Assembly: GCA_020912385.1 (NCBI GenBank)
Contig: CP087212.1
Span: forward strand, 930,001 to 994,000
From: Neofusicoccum parvum
Taxonomy: Eukaryota; Ascomycota; Dothideomycetes; Botryosphaeriales; Botryosphaeriaceae
Direction: 5' to 3'
DNA length: 64,000 bases
Shown here one piece after another: positions 44,330-54,487 of the stretch. The notes beneath the pieces were generated by a model, which was given only the letters and a program-made list of their open reading frames with translations, ran no database searches and was not told the DNA's origin. Position 1 is the stretch's first letter. Each line of letters opens with the position of its first letter. The translations under genes were made by a program, and so were the position numbers.

Positions 44330-44341
44330 TATGTTGTTCTT
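44330..44341. repeat. Target-site duplication of the LINE, right copy
   Basis: TATGTTGTTCTT, perfect match to 39241-39252. Confidence 0.85.
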
Positions 44342-44367
44342 TGATCCTTTTTACTCTTAGAATATCC

Positions 44368-44385
44368 AAAAAAAAAAAAAAAAAA
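44368..44385 (+). repeat. Poly(A) run of about 18 bases
   Basis: An uninterrupted A tract between the LINE and the solo LTR. It may be a simple-sequence tract of the original 3' flank or the scar of another retrotransposition. Confidence 0.7.
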
Positions 44386-44403
44386 GATGAAGCTTTTAAT
44401 CCC

Positions 44404-44861
44404 TGTTACGGCACAGCCTCCATGAGGTGAGGAAGTTGGGGGATTGCCCCGCAGTAGGCGAAGAACACAAAGAGATGTGGGTCAAGAGTCACGTGACTCC
44501 CGCGATCAGCTAGGACCCACCCGCTCAGTAACTGAGCCGGCGGTCTTAACTGAGCCACCCGCTCAGTTGGAGCCAGGCGCTCAGGGCGTGAGCATCACCA
44601 ACTCACTGAGCGTATAGATTGATAGAACTTTCCTACAGTATATAAGCACACTCACTTAGCTAGACACTTGACCTTCGTGGTCAACTTCGATAATCAATCC
44701 ACACCATTGATTAGTAACACGGCCTTCGCACGCAGTGCTCAGTCACGTGTATTCGTTCACACTTGTTCTCTCCCCTACCTTGTACCCACTCAAGGTAAAC
44801 CCTACACGGCTTACCACCCTCTTTGGTGTTTGATCCTTAGAGGCAGAGGCCCGCCGTTACA
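44404..44861. mobile_element. Solo LTR of an LTR retrotransposon
   Basis: Begins TGTTACGG and ends CCGTTACA (imperfect inverted termini, 7 of 8), about 458 bp. It is flanked by 5-bp duplications ATCCC (44399-44403 and 44862-44866). A TATA element at 44639 and clustered GCTCAGT/ACTGAGC motifs look like a U3 promoter. No internal gag/pol or second LTR is present, so it is a solo LTR left by recombination. The plus orientation is inferred from the TATA position. Confidence 0.8.
44639..44646 (+). promoter_or_regulatory. TATA box in the solo LTR
   Basis: TATATAAG about 235 bp into the LTR, in the position expected for a U3/R boundary. Confidence 0.55.
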
Positions 44862-44866
44862 ATCCC

Positions 44867-45459
44867 CTGTTGTGGCTGCGATGTTACATTTTCACATCTG
44901 AGGTTCTAATAATTCGACTAACTTGACAACCTGAGTGTCTCAACTAATTTCTATTCTCTGCAGTAATAATTCCAACTGTAAGAGAGGCAACTTAGTTGAG
45001 TGTTTATGGCGCTTCGCTTTTTCAAAAAGCCGAAGTAGAGACATAACAAGATGGCTTGCGAAAAAATTGTAAGAGTCAAAGTACTCTATGATGTGTTCCT
45101 GCACGTGAATGAACGGAAAAGGTAGACAGCATGGTAAGGACCTGTGAAGACGCATCGAGGTGAATGTGCTTTAGCGAGACCTTGCCATGACATGGTCAGT
45201 TCAAAATCCCATCTTTTCTTCCTATCCTCTGCATATCTAGACCACCCCTGTCGACCTCTTGACCTTACGCACACATTCCAGATCCCTCAGAGGCCCTCTC
45301 TAAAGAGATTCGCCATCCGAAAACCCACGACGACACCACCACCACCACCACCAACCCAGTCAAAACTGCCACCACCGCCGGCACCTGCGCACATGTGGCG
45401 ACTACGCCGGCGTCCCGGCGTCCCAGACTTTCTTCGCGGCAGCGCCACCATCGGCGCTC
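44867..45459. other. Intergenic after the solo LTR
   Basis: No confident gene. From about 45280 the sequence becomes C-rich and could hold 5' exons of the remnant described next. Confidence 0.45.
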
Positions 45460-45784
45460 GTGGCCGCGCACCTGGGGCTCGTGGTGCGCTTTGGGGAGGG
45501 GGGACAAGGAGAGACGATGAATGTGTTTCTGGAAGGGCTGGGGGAGGAGCTGGCGGTGCTGATGGCGGCGGCGGAGTCTGTCGGGGTGGCGAGAGTGGAG
45601 GAGATGAGGGCGGGGTTGGGGGAGCTGGGGCGGAGGACGGTGATGGAGGTGGAGAGCACGTGGGGCGCTGGTGCGGCAGGTGGAGTTCAATCGGCGCGAG
45701 AGGGAGAGGGCGGTGAGGTGGATAGGGGAGGTGTTGGAGAGGTTCAGGGAAGTTAATAGGGAAATTTTGCGGAGGGATATCTAG
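45460..45784 (+). pseudogene. Frameshifted remnant of a helical hypothetical protein
   Basis: One frame reads VVRFGEGGQGETMNVFLEGL and onward as an amphipathic helical protein to about VESTWG (45663), then turns into low-complexity Gly/Glu. Moving one base at the GGGG run near 45664 continues the same style, with LVRQVEFNRRERERAVRW and VLERFREVNREILRRD to a stop at about 45784. A run of three G would keep one frame. It is either a pseudogene or a homopolymer error. The 5' end is not defined; C-rich coding-like sequence extends upstream to about 45280. Family not recognised. Confidence 0.4.
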
Positions 45785-46630
45785 GAGATCAAACCGTCGT
45801 ATGGAAGGACAAGGAGAAAGGGGAGAGGGAGAGGCAGTACGGGGGATTCTGATTTCTGGACTGGAAAGTTGTGTGGGTCACATTGCGATTGTTCATGCTT
45901 TACTGGAAAGCTTGCTGACGCCTCATTTTCGGTAGGAAAGCTGATCCCATGTACACGTGGTGTCTCTTCTGTGAGGCTTACTGCTTTAAAGCTGTAGATC
46001 CTTTTGCTGGATCCTCTTCCGAGGAGGCGTTTATGGGTTTTGTGATTGGAGGTTTCAGACCGGAGTAGATGAGTGGTACTGTTTAATAAGAAAGATCTTC
46101 GCTATGTGCATACAATGTGTGAGGGAATGAAGCGCTTATCGGGATTGTAATCTGCGCAATTTGCAACAATTATGCCCGAATGAATACCTCAAGGCCCTAC
46201 AGATTTGTGACTTTCTCATCACTGCTTCATCCTGCCGTAATGCTACTCATACAATCTATGATATCGATCTTTATAGTATCTTTAGACATGCGAGAGTGAA
46301 AAGATAACGTCCTGTCAAGGTATGACGCCTGAGGAAGCAAAGTTCCCAGGAGTAGACAAGGGTCTTCCTGATGGAGAAAAGTAGTGAATGACGGTGCACC
46401 GATGTTTTTGTCCAGCGCTCCGCATCTACTGTAGTAGCAACACGTGAGTAGTAAATATATTTGCTGCGCTCGTGATCTCACAGGTAACGTTCCGGCGCGT
46501 CTATATAAACCTTTCTTCTCTGCTTCGCGGTCCCATCCCCCAACACCACCTCGCATCCACACAGTAAGCTCTTCGTCCCACCCCAGCCCTATACCATGTT
46601 ATTTAATTCTATATCCATCAGTAAATCATC
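45785..46630. other. Intergenic
   Basis: No supported gene; the last 100 bp look like a leader for the next gene. Confidence 0.55.
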
Positions 46631-47315
46631 ATGTCCGCTACTTCAGACCCTGCTCCTTGCCCAGAGGCGCTCGCTCTTGTGCAACGCCTGCAGGACCTCC
46701 ACGACCGCATTACCACCACAGCCGCCAACCCACCCTATCCGACACTATCCAGTTCGCTTCACGAGCTCGCCGACCACGTTGGCAGAGTAGTCGCGGATGC
46801 AATCCAGCAAGCCACACGTCTGATAATGCAGAACGGGCGGCTTTCCAGACCCTTCACCAACGGCCAAGTCCGCAGCGAAGCAGAGGATATCTGGAAGTCC
46901 AACGAAAACCTCCCCAACGGGGCCAGCCTACGGGAGTTGCACCGCTACGTCAAGGGTCTTCAGGAAGAGCTTAACCGCGCGCCTGAAGCTTTTCGCCAGA
47001 TCGCCCTCGACTTCAACGCCTTCTGTGATGAAGTCTTGGATGAGTGCCAGCACTTCCACGGCCTGGTCATCGCGAACAAGCGCCTCCGTCGTAAGCACGC
47101 AAGGCACGAGCTATGGGAGGCCAAGAGGCGCCTTGCAGAGCAGTAAGTTATGAATAATTCCGGTATGTTCTGAAATATCTGCCACTGACTTGTGTGTGCC
47201 ATTCAGGCTCGACAACGGGGAGTTCACGAAAGACCCCGATGCGCAGCAACCCACGTCAGAGAACGTCGGAGAGATGAGTGAGAGACTCGACAATATCGCC
47301 ATCTCTGATCAGTGA
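46631..47315 (+). CDS. Hypothetical helical protein
   Basis: Exons 46631-47142 and 47207-47315; 206 residues. The 64-bp intron has a canonical donor (GTAAGT) and a CTGAC branch site, and joins RLAEQ to LDNGEF. The protein is hydrophilic and helical throughout (LALVQRLQDLHDRITT, SLRELHRYVKGLQEELNRAP, then a basic helix NKRLRRKHARHELWEAKRR), which suggests a coiled-coil or helical bundle. It has no signal peptide, membrane span or known motif. The acidic C-terminal exon is short. Probably lineage-restricted; function unknown. Confidence 0.75.
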
Positions 47316-48076
47316 TAGAGATGCAGAGGAAATGCCTCGCGAAGTCATTTGTCTGCTGTCCTTCCTCCTGGCTTCTTTGGAGGGCGTGGCATCTTCGTCC
47401 ACAGGTGGTCCGGCAGACTGAGCACTCGGTGTACAGATCGAGGGACTTTGATGCGGCTGAGATACATAAGGAAAGAAAACTACGTATCATTAATGCTATT
47501 AGAATTACTCTATTTCACTGTGTAATGATAACCAAGCAATAACTGTGGGATGCTTCGGCCGGCTATTTATCCTTGTCATCGTTGGTGGACTTCATTTGAT
47601 GTCGCACCGCATTCTCCTACACCAAAACGTGCACATGTGAAGCTTTTATCCTTACAAGCTTAAAATACTTTTACTATACGGTTATGTCTAGATAATTGCT
47701 TCAAATATCTGCATACAAAGCTTCATATGTAACCTGATTTCTTGTTTGTTTGTTGGAAGACTTAAAAATAACTATGAGATCAGCTCAGGAGGTATTGCAA
47801 CACGTGCGAGCACCACAACAAGGGTTTGACAAACTCTTCAAGATGGGCTAGATACTTCATTGCACAGCTATACCGGGAAGAGTGCTTCAGCTGACTATGT
47901 GTGATGTATTGCTATATTTTGTGGACTGAATACGTTAACGCTGGATGATGGTTGGGTCCTCCTGTGATGCAAGTGCGACGCATCCCCAAATTTCAGCGAT
48001 ACACTGTGCACCACCTGCAGCAGAGACGCAAAGAAAAACGACACGACATCGCAGACCTGCGCCCGCAACCACCCCA
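47316..48076. other. Intergenic, convergent 3' flanks
   Basis: AT-rich, no supported gene. Confidence 0.6.
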
Positions 48077-49676
48077 CTAAAACAGCACAACCTCCACCCC
48101 CCACCCCCTCGCCACATCATCCGCGCTCACGCAATCCCCCCGCACCGCGCGCCGCCGCACCTCCTCCAGCAGCTCCCACACCAACCTCGACGTATTCAGC
48201 CGATCCAGCCGGACCTGCCTCTCGAACCAGGCCGCGACAACGCCGGCCCAGCGGCGACGCCGCTCCGGGCGGCGCGCGACCTCCAGCGCCGCCACGAACG
48301 TCGGCCACAGCGCGTCGTCGTGCGCGACCACGTCGTCGCCGCTCGCCTGCACCGCGCCCACCGCCGCGACCAGGCGGGCCAGCAGCGCGCCCTCGTCTTC
48401 CTCCTCCGCGGGCCCCGGCGACGGGCTCCGCTGGGCGCCCCGCGCCTGCACCATGCCCGCCAGCCGGTACGCCTCCCACACGCAGCGCTGCGCGGCGTTG
48501 GCGTCGCCGCCGCACGCCGGCGCCCACGCTCGCAGCGCGGCTTCGTCTAGCGCGGCGGGCTCGTCGGCTAGCAGGTCGATCAGCGAGCGGGGCAGGCCGG
48601 TGACGACGTCGATGCTGTCGGCGGCGGGGGTGGTCCGCTGGTGCTTTCGGAGCTGCTGCCATAGGCCCAGGCAGGGCGAGAGGCGGCCGACGACGAGGAT
48701 GGGGAGGTCGAGGAGGGCGACGACCTCGACGGCGTGGGTGGAGGCGAGGGAGGAGGAGGGGGGCCAGGCGCGGAGGGAGAGGAGGCGGGAGAGGCCGGCG
48801 AGATGGTAGGTCCAGGGGACGGCTTGGAGCATCTGGTTAGGAGAGGGGCTTAGCTTGGGGGCGAGGGGAGAGGGGAGGACTGCTGCTCACGCCGACGGTG
48901 CACATCAGGAGGCCGGCGTGGAGGGTGGCGTCGGTGTCGGCGTCGTCGGCGCGGCCGGGGTCGGCGATGGCGGCCGCGATCTCGGCGCGGTACTTGGACA
49001 GCGCGGCGGCGTAGTGCTGCAGGAAGGCGCCGTGCGGGGCGCGCGACACGAGCGCCTGGAACGAGAGGCAGATGTGGTACAGGGCCCGGGATGGGTGGCC
49101 GTGGCGGGAGACGATGGTGCGGAGCGGGGCGTCGCGGGCGTGCGCCGAAGAGAGGAGCTTGTGGTCGGAGGTCATGACTGGAGAGGGTGGTCAGCAGGCA
49201 TCGATGAGGAGGCATCACGACGGCGAGGAGGGAAGAAGCGTACACTCGTCGAACAGCCGCCGCTCCTCCTCCTCCCTCGTGCCCTCCACCACCCGCCGAT
49301 CCGCATCCCCGCGGCCCGACCCGTCACACCCGGACTAAACACCCTCCACAATAAGCAAAATCCCCGGCCCAGCGGCGTGTCTCGCAGAGGGCACAAAACT
49401 CACCCCGTCTCCACCATCCACCCCCTCCTTCTTCCTCCCCCTCACCAGATCCCTCGCCCGGCCCTTCGCCCTCGCCCCTTCCTCCGGCACCACCGGCTCG
49501 CTCGCGCCGACCAGCCGCCCGCGCGACGCCAGGCCGACGCCCCAGCGCAGGCGGGTGGCGTAGCCCTCGCAGCGCAGGCCGCGGGCGCGGCACGTCGCGC
49601 AGGCCGGCCGGGCCTCGTCGCACTTGCGCCGGCGCCGCTTGCACGTCCAGCAGCCGCCGCGGGAGCGGGTAGCCAT
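48077..49676 (-). CDS. Zn(II)2Cys6 fungal transcription factor
   Basis: Exons (minus): 49676-49404, 49334-49244, 49177-48891, 48832-48077; 468 residues. The DNA-binding domain is at the very N-terminus, in GCWTCKRRRRKCDEARPACAT and then CRARGLRC: C-x2-C-x6-C-x6-C-x2-C-x6-C, a binuclear zinc cluster (the quoted part is split deliberately). A basic linker follows (GARAKGRARDLVRGRKK). Exons 2-4 encode a helical regulatory region of the Fungal_trans_2 type, recognised by REEEERRLFDEF, the HPSRALYHICLSFQALV helix and LLMCTVGMLQAVPW. Introns (69, 65 and 57 bp) all keep frame. Nuclear regulator; targets and inducer are unknown. No biosynthetic cluster is visible beside it. Confidence 0.85.
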
Positions 49677-50706
49677 CGGCAACGGAGTTGGGGTTGGTGT
49701 GATGATTGGCGGCGCGATTCGATGGACGGTGGGTGGTCGTTGCGACGGGTGGGGAGCGGGCGCGGGAGCGGGAGGTGATTGGCGAGCGCGGGGCGGAGCG
49801 CGTGGACCTGCCGTTTGGGGTAATTTTTTTTGTCGGTTTGGACGGATCGGCTTGCATGGGCGTGTCCGCGGATGTGGGGGGCAGTTGGTATATAGGCGGC
49901 TGCGGTCAGTTTTTGGGGGGCTGTGAGGCTTTGCGGTGTTGAGTAATCTGAGTTTTCCAGGTGGTGCTGCCGCCGGTGTCCGCGGACGCCGTGGCGAAGC
50001 TGGTCGCAGCGGCGGACACTCTGCTGATTGGCGTTCTGCTGGGCTGGCGGAAGGCCTACAGTGCTGTGACCTGCATGATCGGCCGGTTGCTGTAGGAGAA
50101 GCAAGGATGCGGCCGATTGCTGGACGTCTCCGGGCAGAGGCCGCGCTAACCCGGACAGGTAAGTGGATGGAACGAGCGTCTGCTGGCTGCGCGAGCTGCT
50201 TTTTGATGCTTTTGCATTTCTTCATCCCGTGATGCAGCAGAGCAGAATCACGATCCGTGCGCAGATTGCTTTTCTCGCTTTGAGTCTGGGTTTCCTTTGG
50301 CATGTGTTCCTCTTCCAGCACGCGGAACGAATTGGTCATGTGCATGCTCATTCGTGCACTTCACTGCAACACTTCATCGTAGCACACTAACGCCGATGTT
50401 TGCACTGTGCTCGTGCGGAGGCTGAGGAACGACTGAGGTTCCGTGCTATCTCGAATGTTGAAGATCATTAAAAAGCGTTGTAGTCATATTAAAATTCCGC
50501 CGTGCGTGTGCGGCCCTGCTAAGCGCCGCAGCGGCCAAACTACCCCGATATAGGATGCCAAGGACCACACCGAATTCTGTATAACGCCACCCCAGCAATT
50601 TTTTATAGGCCTTGTCATGGGACATCCGATATCGCCCTGGCCCCCCCTTTCGTTGAATCAGAACACCAAACTCCTTTGCTTTTGCTTTTGCTTTTGCCAC
50701 TTCCCA
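49677..50706. other. Intergenic between regulator and arrestin genes
   Basis: No supported gene. Presumed promoter of the Zn2Cys6 gene and 3' flank of the arrestin gene. Confidence 0.55.
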
Positions 50707-52044
50707 TCACATCACAGCCACCGAGTCGTATGACGGCGGCCTCTCGCCCAGCACCTCGCCGCACGGCGGCAGAGTCAGCGTCTGCGCGCTGCTGCCGCCG
50801 CCATCGTAGTCCCAGTCGGCGACGGTGATGTCGTAGACGGCGCCGAACTTGCGCTGCGGGAAGGGGTACATGTTGACGAGCTCGCCGCTGTCGACGTTGT
50901 ACTTCAGCTCGACCGTGATCAGCTCGAGCACCAGCACGTGCGAGACCGCCAGGGACGCCGCCGCGTGCTCTCCACCAGGTTCCCCCGTCGTGGTCGTCGT
51001 CGGCGGCCCGAACCGCGGATCCACGCTGCACAGCGCCTTCGCCGACGCGGGCACCGCCACGTGGAACTCGACCTCGACGTCGCCGCCGTCGGCCGCGGGC
51101 GCGGGCAGCTTGTCGAGGTTGCCGGTCCAGCCGCCGCCCTCCCACTTGCCCTGGGCCAGCTTGCGGACGTGGCTGCACTGGGCGTCCCTATCCCTCTCCC
51201 TCTCCCTCTCCCTCTCCCTCTCCGCGGTGGCGCCAGCACTCCCAGCCTCGACCTCCGAGAACGGCGGCGGCGAGGAAGAAGCGCCGCCGACGACGACGAC
51301 GGCCGTCCGCTCCTCGACGCGCCAGTCCAGCCGCCGCAGCGCCAGGTGCGTCGCCGTGCGCCCGCGCCGCGTCACGCTGCCGCCCACCGCCAGCCGCGCC
51401 GTGAACGCGTCCGCCCCGCGCCGCACCACCCCCGGCACCGCCAGCCGCGTGCTGACCAGGCTCTCCGGGAACCGCCGCCGCAGCACCACCGACGCCGGCC
51501 CGAGCGGCAGGTGCAGCGCCCGCCGCAGCGTGAGCGGCGTCTCCGTCCGGAGCAGCGGCTTGCCGGTCGAGGCGCTGAGCGCGGTCGCGGCGAGCGCGTA
51601 GGACGTGCTGCCGAGCGGCGTGGTGGTGGTGGCGGGGAGGTGGCCGGGGATGCGGATGTGGAAGGGGACGAGGACAGTGTTTTTGTCGCTGCTGCTGCGG
51701 CGGATGAGGCCGGGGCGGGTGGTTGTGGTGGTGGTGGTGGGCGCGGCGCTCGGCGGGTAGGCGATGGTCCAGCGCTGCAGCTCCTCGACGCTGGTGCGCT
51801 TGTCCCGCGTCGGGCTGTGGTTGCCGAACGAGCGTCGTCGGCTGGCGAGCAGCGCGTCCGGGGCCTTGGGCGCGGCGGCCTTCTTGATCTTGGTGGTGCG
51901 CACCAGGGCGAGCTGGATGCTCGAGATGTCGACCTGCTGGGCCGGCTTGCAGGCCACCTCGACGTGCCCCGAGAAGGGCACGCTCGACGCCTGGCACGGG
52001 TCGCCGACGATGGTGAGCGGGGTGTTGGGTATCCGGAGGTGCAT
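50707..52044 (-). CDS. Alpha-arrestin-like protein with C-terminal PPxY
   Basis: Single exon, 445 residues from the ATG at 52044 (context ACCACCATGC); an in-frame ATG at 52176 would add 44 residues, but the bases just before 52044 look like leader. Start HLRIPNTPLTIVGDP and SGHVEVACKPAQQVDI fit the first strands of an arrestin fold; VLVPFHIRIPGHLPAT is the family's F-x-I-P core. A segment of alternating Arg-Glu residues comes from a CTCTCC microsatellite. The C-terminal arrestin strands include VLVLELITVELKYNV and FGAVYDITVADWDYD. The last residues RPPSYDS contain a PPxY motif, the usual docking site for Rsp5/NEDD4 ubiquitin ligases. Likely an ART-type adaptor for transporter endocytosis (inference). 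Confidence 0.75.
   Translation of the reverse strand: MHLRIPNTPLTIVGDPCQASSVPFSGHVEVACKPAQQVDISSIQLALVRTTKIKKAAAPKAPDALLASRRRSFGNHSPTRDKRTSVEELQRWTIAYPPSAAPTTTTTTTRPGLIRRSSSDKNTVLVPFHIRIPGHLPATTTTPLGSTSYALAATALSASTGKPLLRTETPLTLRRALHLPLGPASVVLRRRFPESLVSTRLAVPGVVRRGADAFTARLAVGGSVTRRGRTATHLALRRLDWRVEERTAVVVVGGASSSPPPFSEVEAGSAGATAERERERERERDRDAQCSHVRKLAQGKWEGGGWTGNLDKLPAPAADGGDVEVEFHVAVPASAKALCSVDPRFGPPTTTTTGEPGGEHAAASLAVSHVLVLELITVELKYNVDSGELVNMYPFPQRKFGAVYDITVADWDYDGGGSSAQTLTLPPCGEVLGERPPSYDSVAVM
51190..51223. repeat. CTCTCC microsatellite in the arrestin gene
   Basis: Five to six tandem CCCTCT units, read on the minus strand as alternating Arg-Glu codons. Confidence 0.8.
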
Positions 52045-53809
52045 GGTGGTCGGCGGCTCGATGCTGCTCTTGCTGGGCTTCTGGGGAAATCCTTTTAAAT
52101 CAGATGCCACGCATTCGGCCGTTCTAGACTCGTCCCGATGGGGATTGTGCACGGTGCTTCGGAGGAGTTGGAGCATCACCGGCGCTGCCCAACGTGGTGC
52201 CTGGAGATCGTGAAGTGTTCGTGCCTGAGCGGGGCGGCGGCGCAGGACAGTGCGGGAAGAGGGTCGGCGGCGCGGTGTCTGTGTCTGTGGCGAGGCTGCT
52301 CAGGCTCGGAATTTGAAGCAGCAGACGTCGTTGCGTGATGTATGGCGTCTAGGCCGGATCAGGAAGCCAAGCCTCATCGGCTGGTGGTGTCCGCAAATAG
52401 CTGGATGCGGTTAGCAGCGCCCTCGGGGAAGCCTAAAGGCTCGCTTACGCAGGGATCCGCCGCTGAGAAGGGCCGCTGTGGGAGGCCAATTTTGCTCCGG
52501 GAGTGGCGTTAAGTGCCTTCCGGCTGCCGGGCCGCCCTTTTTTCACCGGTACGCGTCGCAATCCCGCGCGTGCGGGATGTTGTGCGTAACAGAAACACCG
52601 AGAACATGGCGGAGGGGACTTGAATACCCTTTTCGGCCATCGCGCAAGGGGCTGAAGCCACAGTACGTAATAAGAGGGATGCTGTTGCGAATTTCGGCCT
52701 TGCACATCATGGCAATCGTCTATTGCGACTGCGCCCGCCCATGCCACCGCGCCCCTTCTTTTCACCGGTCCCAAGCGCTGAGCTGGCCCAGCAGGGCTGA
52801 GTCGTGCATCTCGCACTGATCTGCAGTGTAGTCAGGCAGAGTCCGTGCACCTTCTATCATGAGTCCATCCTCTCCCCATGCTTGCACCATCAACGTGGCC
52901 ACGCCCGAATGTGCCGAACTATTTCCTCCGGCCTGTGTGCTTCCGCTATAAATAACGCCCAACTCCCGGTCCCCCATAAGGCTGGTGCACGTTGCGGGGA
53001 ACTACAACCACCAGCACCTACTTCCCAGCCATCCCCAACAACAGTCCACAGCTCCTCCGTAGGTAGATCCACGTGTTGCCTACTAGAAGATGACGGAAGC
53101 AAGACGTATATGGCGTCTGTAGATGGAAGCCGTTGCCTTGGATCTGTGACTGGCTCCCAGGGATCTTCAACGAGCACCGGGCCCTCTTTGCATCAGAATT
53201 ACGTAGATCCCTGAACCCTGTGGACCCACAGGAGGGAGATGCTTCTTGGCAAAGTAGAACCCGCAATGCTTCTTCTGACTTCGCAGAACGTGGTTTAGAT
53301 ATGCATATACTAAGCGTCTGTCTATTAGGAGTAGCTTGTATGTGCTGAATGGTGGTTTGTAAAGTTGGCTAAGTCTGTCATAAGCACGTGTGAGCATCCG
53401 AGCACTCGCATCACAAACATTGTAAAATATTTCCCCGCTACAAGAGCAAGAAGTTTTCCCGCATTCCACAAGCCCCAAGGTATCAGAGACTCACAAGACC
53501 CCTCCACGGTCCATTAACAACCATGCCTGGGCTATCAGTCTCAAGGTACGGGTATGCGGCTGTTCGTTCTGTTAGTTCACGGGCCCGGTGCCTTTACACA
53601 GTATCTTGGGCTCGTAGCTGTAGGGAAGAGTCGGGATATGCTCGGACCGGGCTAAGGTCCGAAGGGAACGGTGCAGACGCACTCTGAATACGCGTGGTGG
53701 TAGAGACAAGTGGCACCGCTGTGTAGCTGCTTTCCAGAAGGGAATTTGATTTGTCCTATGTATTATGTCTACTTGTGGATAAAAGAAAACCGTGAGTTAA
53801 GAAAGAAGC
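52045..53809. other. Long intergenic region
   Basis: About 1.8 kb upstream of the arrestin gene. A plus-oriented TATA-like element (52947) has no recognisable gene after it. Open frames are short and unremarkable. Confidence 0.45.
52947..52954 (+). promoter_or_regulatory. TATA-box-like element without a recognised gene
   Basis: TATAAATA in plus orientation; no credible protein is encoded in the next 500 bp. Could mark a non-coding transcript or be chance. Confidence 0.25.
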
Positions 53810-54152
53810 TCACGGGAAGTTGTTGATGAGCTGCGACTTGGTGATTTTGCCCATTACATACTTCATGAGCTGGTCGTAGCAGGGAAGTGGAATGAAATAA
53901 ATCATGGCGTACTCAGCCTGATGAATGAATTTGAGTAGCACTGTGACTATTATTGCAGATGCGGCCCAGGTGGAAACTTACCATGATGTCTTCGATCAGA
54001 TAGATGGTTCAGGGGCTCCGCAGTGCATCTGGGCTGTCCCTCCTGCGAGATAGGACGACGATCTGGCCCATTTCAGGCTGCTTTCCGGAGTAGCTGATGT
54101 AGTTCTTGCTCAAGATGTTGAGATTGGTCTGGCGGAAGGCAAATCGCCATCA
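53810..54152 (-). pseudogene. Degenerate gene remnant with two in-frame TGA codons
   Basis: On the minus strand one frame reads FAFRQTNLNILSKNYISYSG, then KQPEMGQIVVLSRRRDSPDA, a TGA (54009-54011), TIYLIEDIM, a clean 64-bp intron (53918-53981, GTAAGT...CAG), and AEYAMIYFIPLPCYDQL, MKYVMGKITKSQLINNFP and a stop at 53810. A second in-frame TGA is at 54150-54152. Frame continuity across both stops and the intact intron argue for a once functional gene; the upstream frame stays open to about 54440. I do not recognise the family. Both TGA could derive from CGA by C-to-T change. Splicing around the stops is an alternative. Confidence 0.5.
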
Positions 54153-54487
54153 TGGGTGCCGCTGGTGCTGGTGAGGAAAGAAGGGTGCATGGTTGCGCTG
54201 CAGGATATCAGTCTTGAATGGCGTGCTAAAGGATACAGTAGGTTTTGAGTGTCTTACATGCGGTCGTGCGCTTCCGAAAATGCTCGAAGGTGGAAGGAGG
54301 AGGCTACATGCGGATTCGAGAAGAAGAGAGTAAGGTGCTCCAGTGGATTTTGCTGCACAAGCAATCAACCATGTGACTTGGGCATAGAAATGAAACCCTA
54401 GAGCATTGGCCGTTGCTTGTATTTTAGCATCCGCAGGGCACAATCAGAGCATATGCTGCTCCCATGCGAGCTGGCATAGCAAACCCC

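Noticed and set aside
44939..45000. 9-bp inverted repeat CTCAACTAA...TTAGTTGAG, possible small MITE
   Set aside because: Arms are short, loop is about 44 bp and no target duplication is evident; could be chance in AT-rich DNA.
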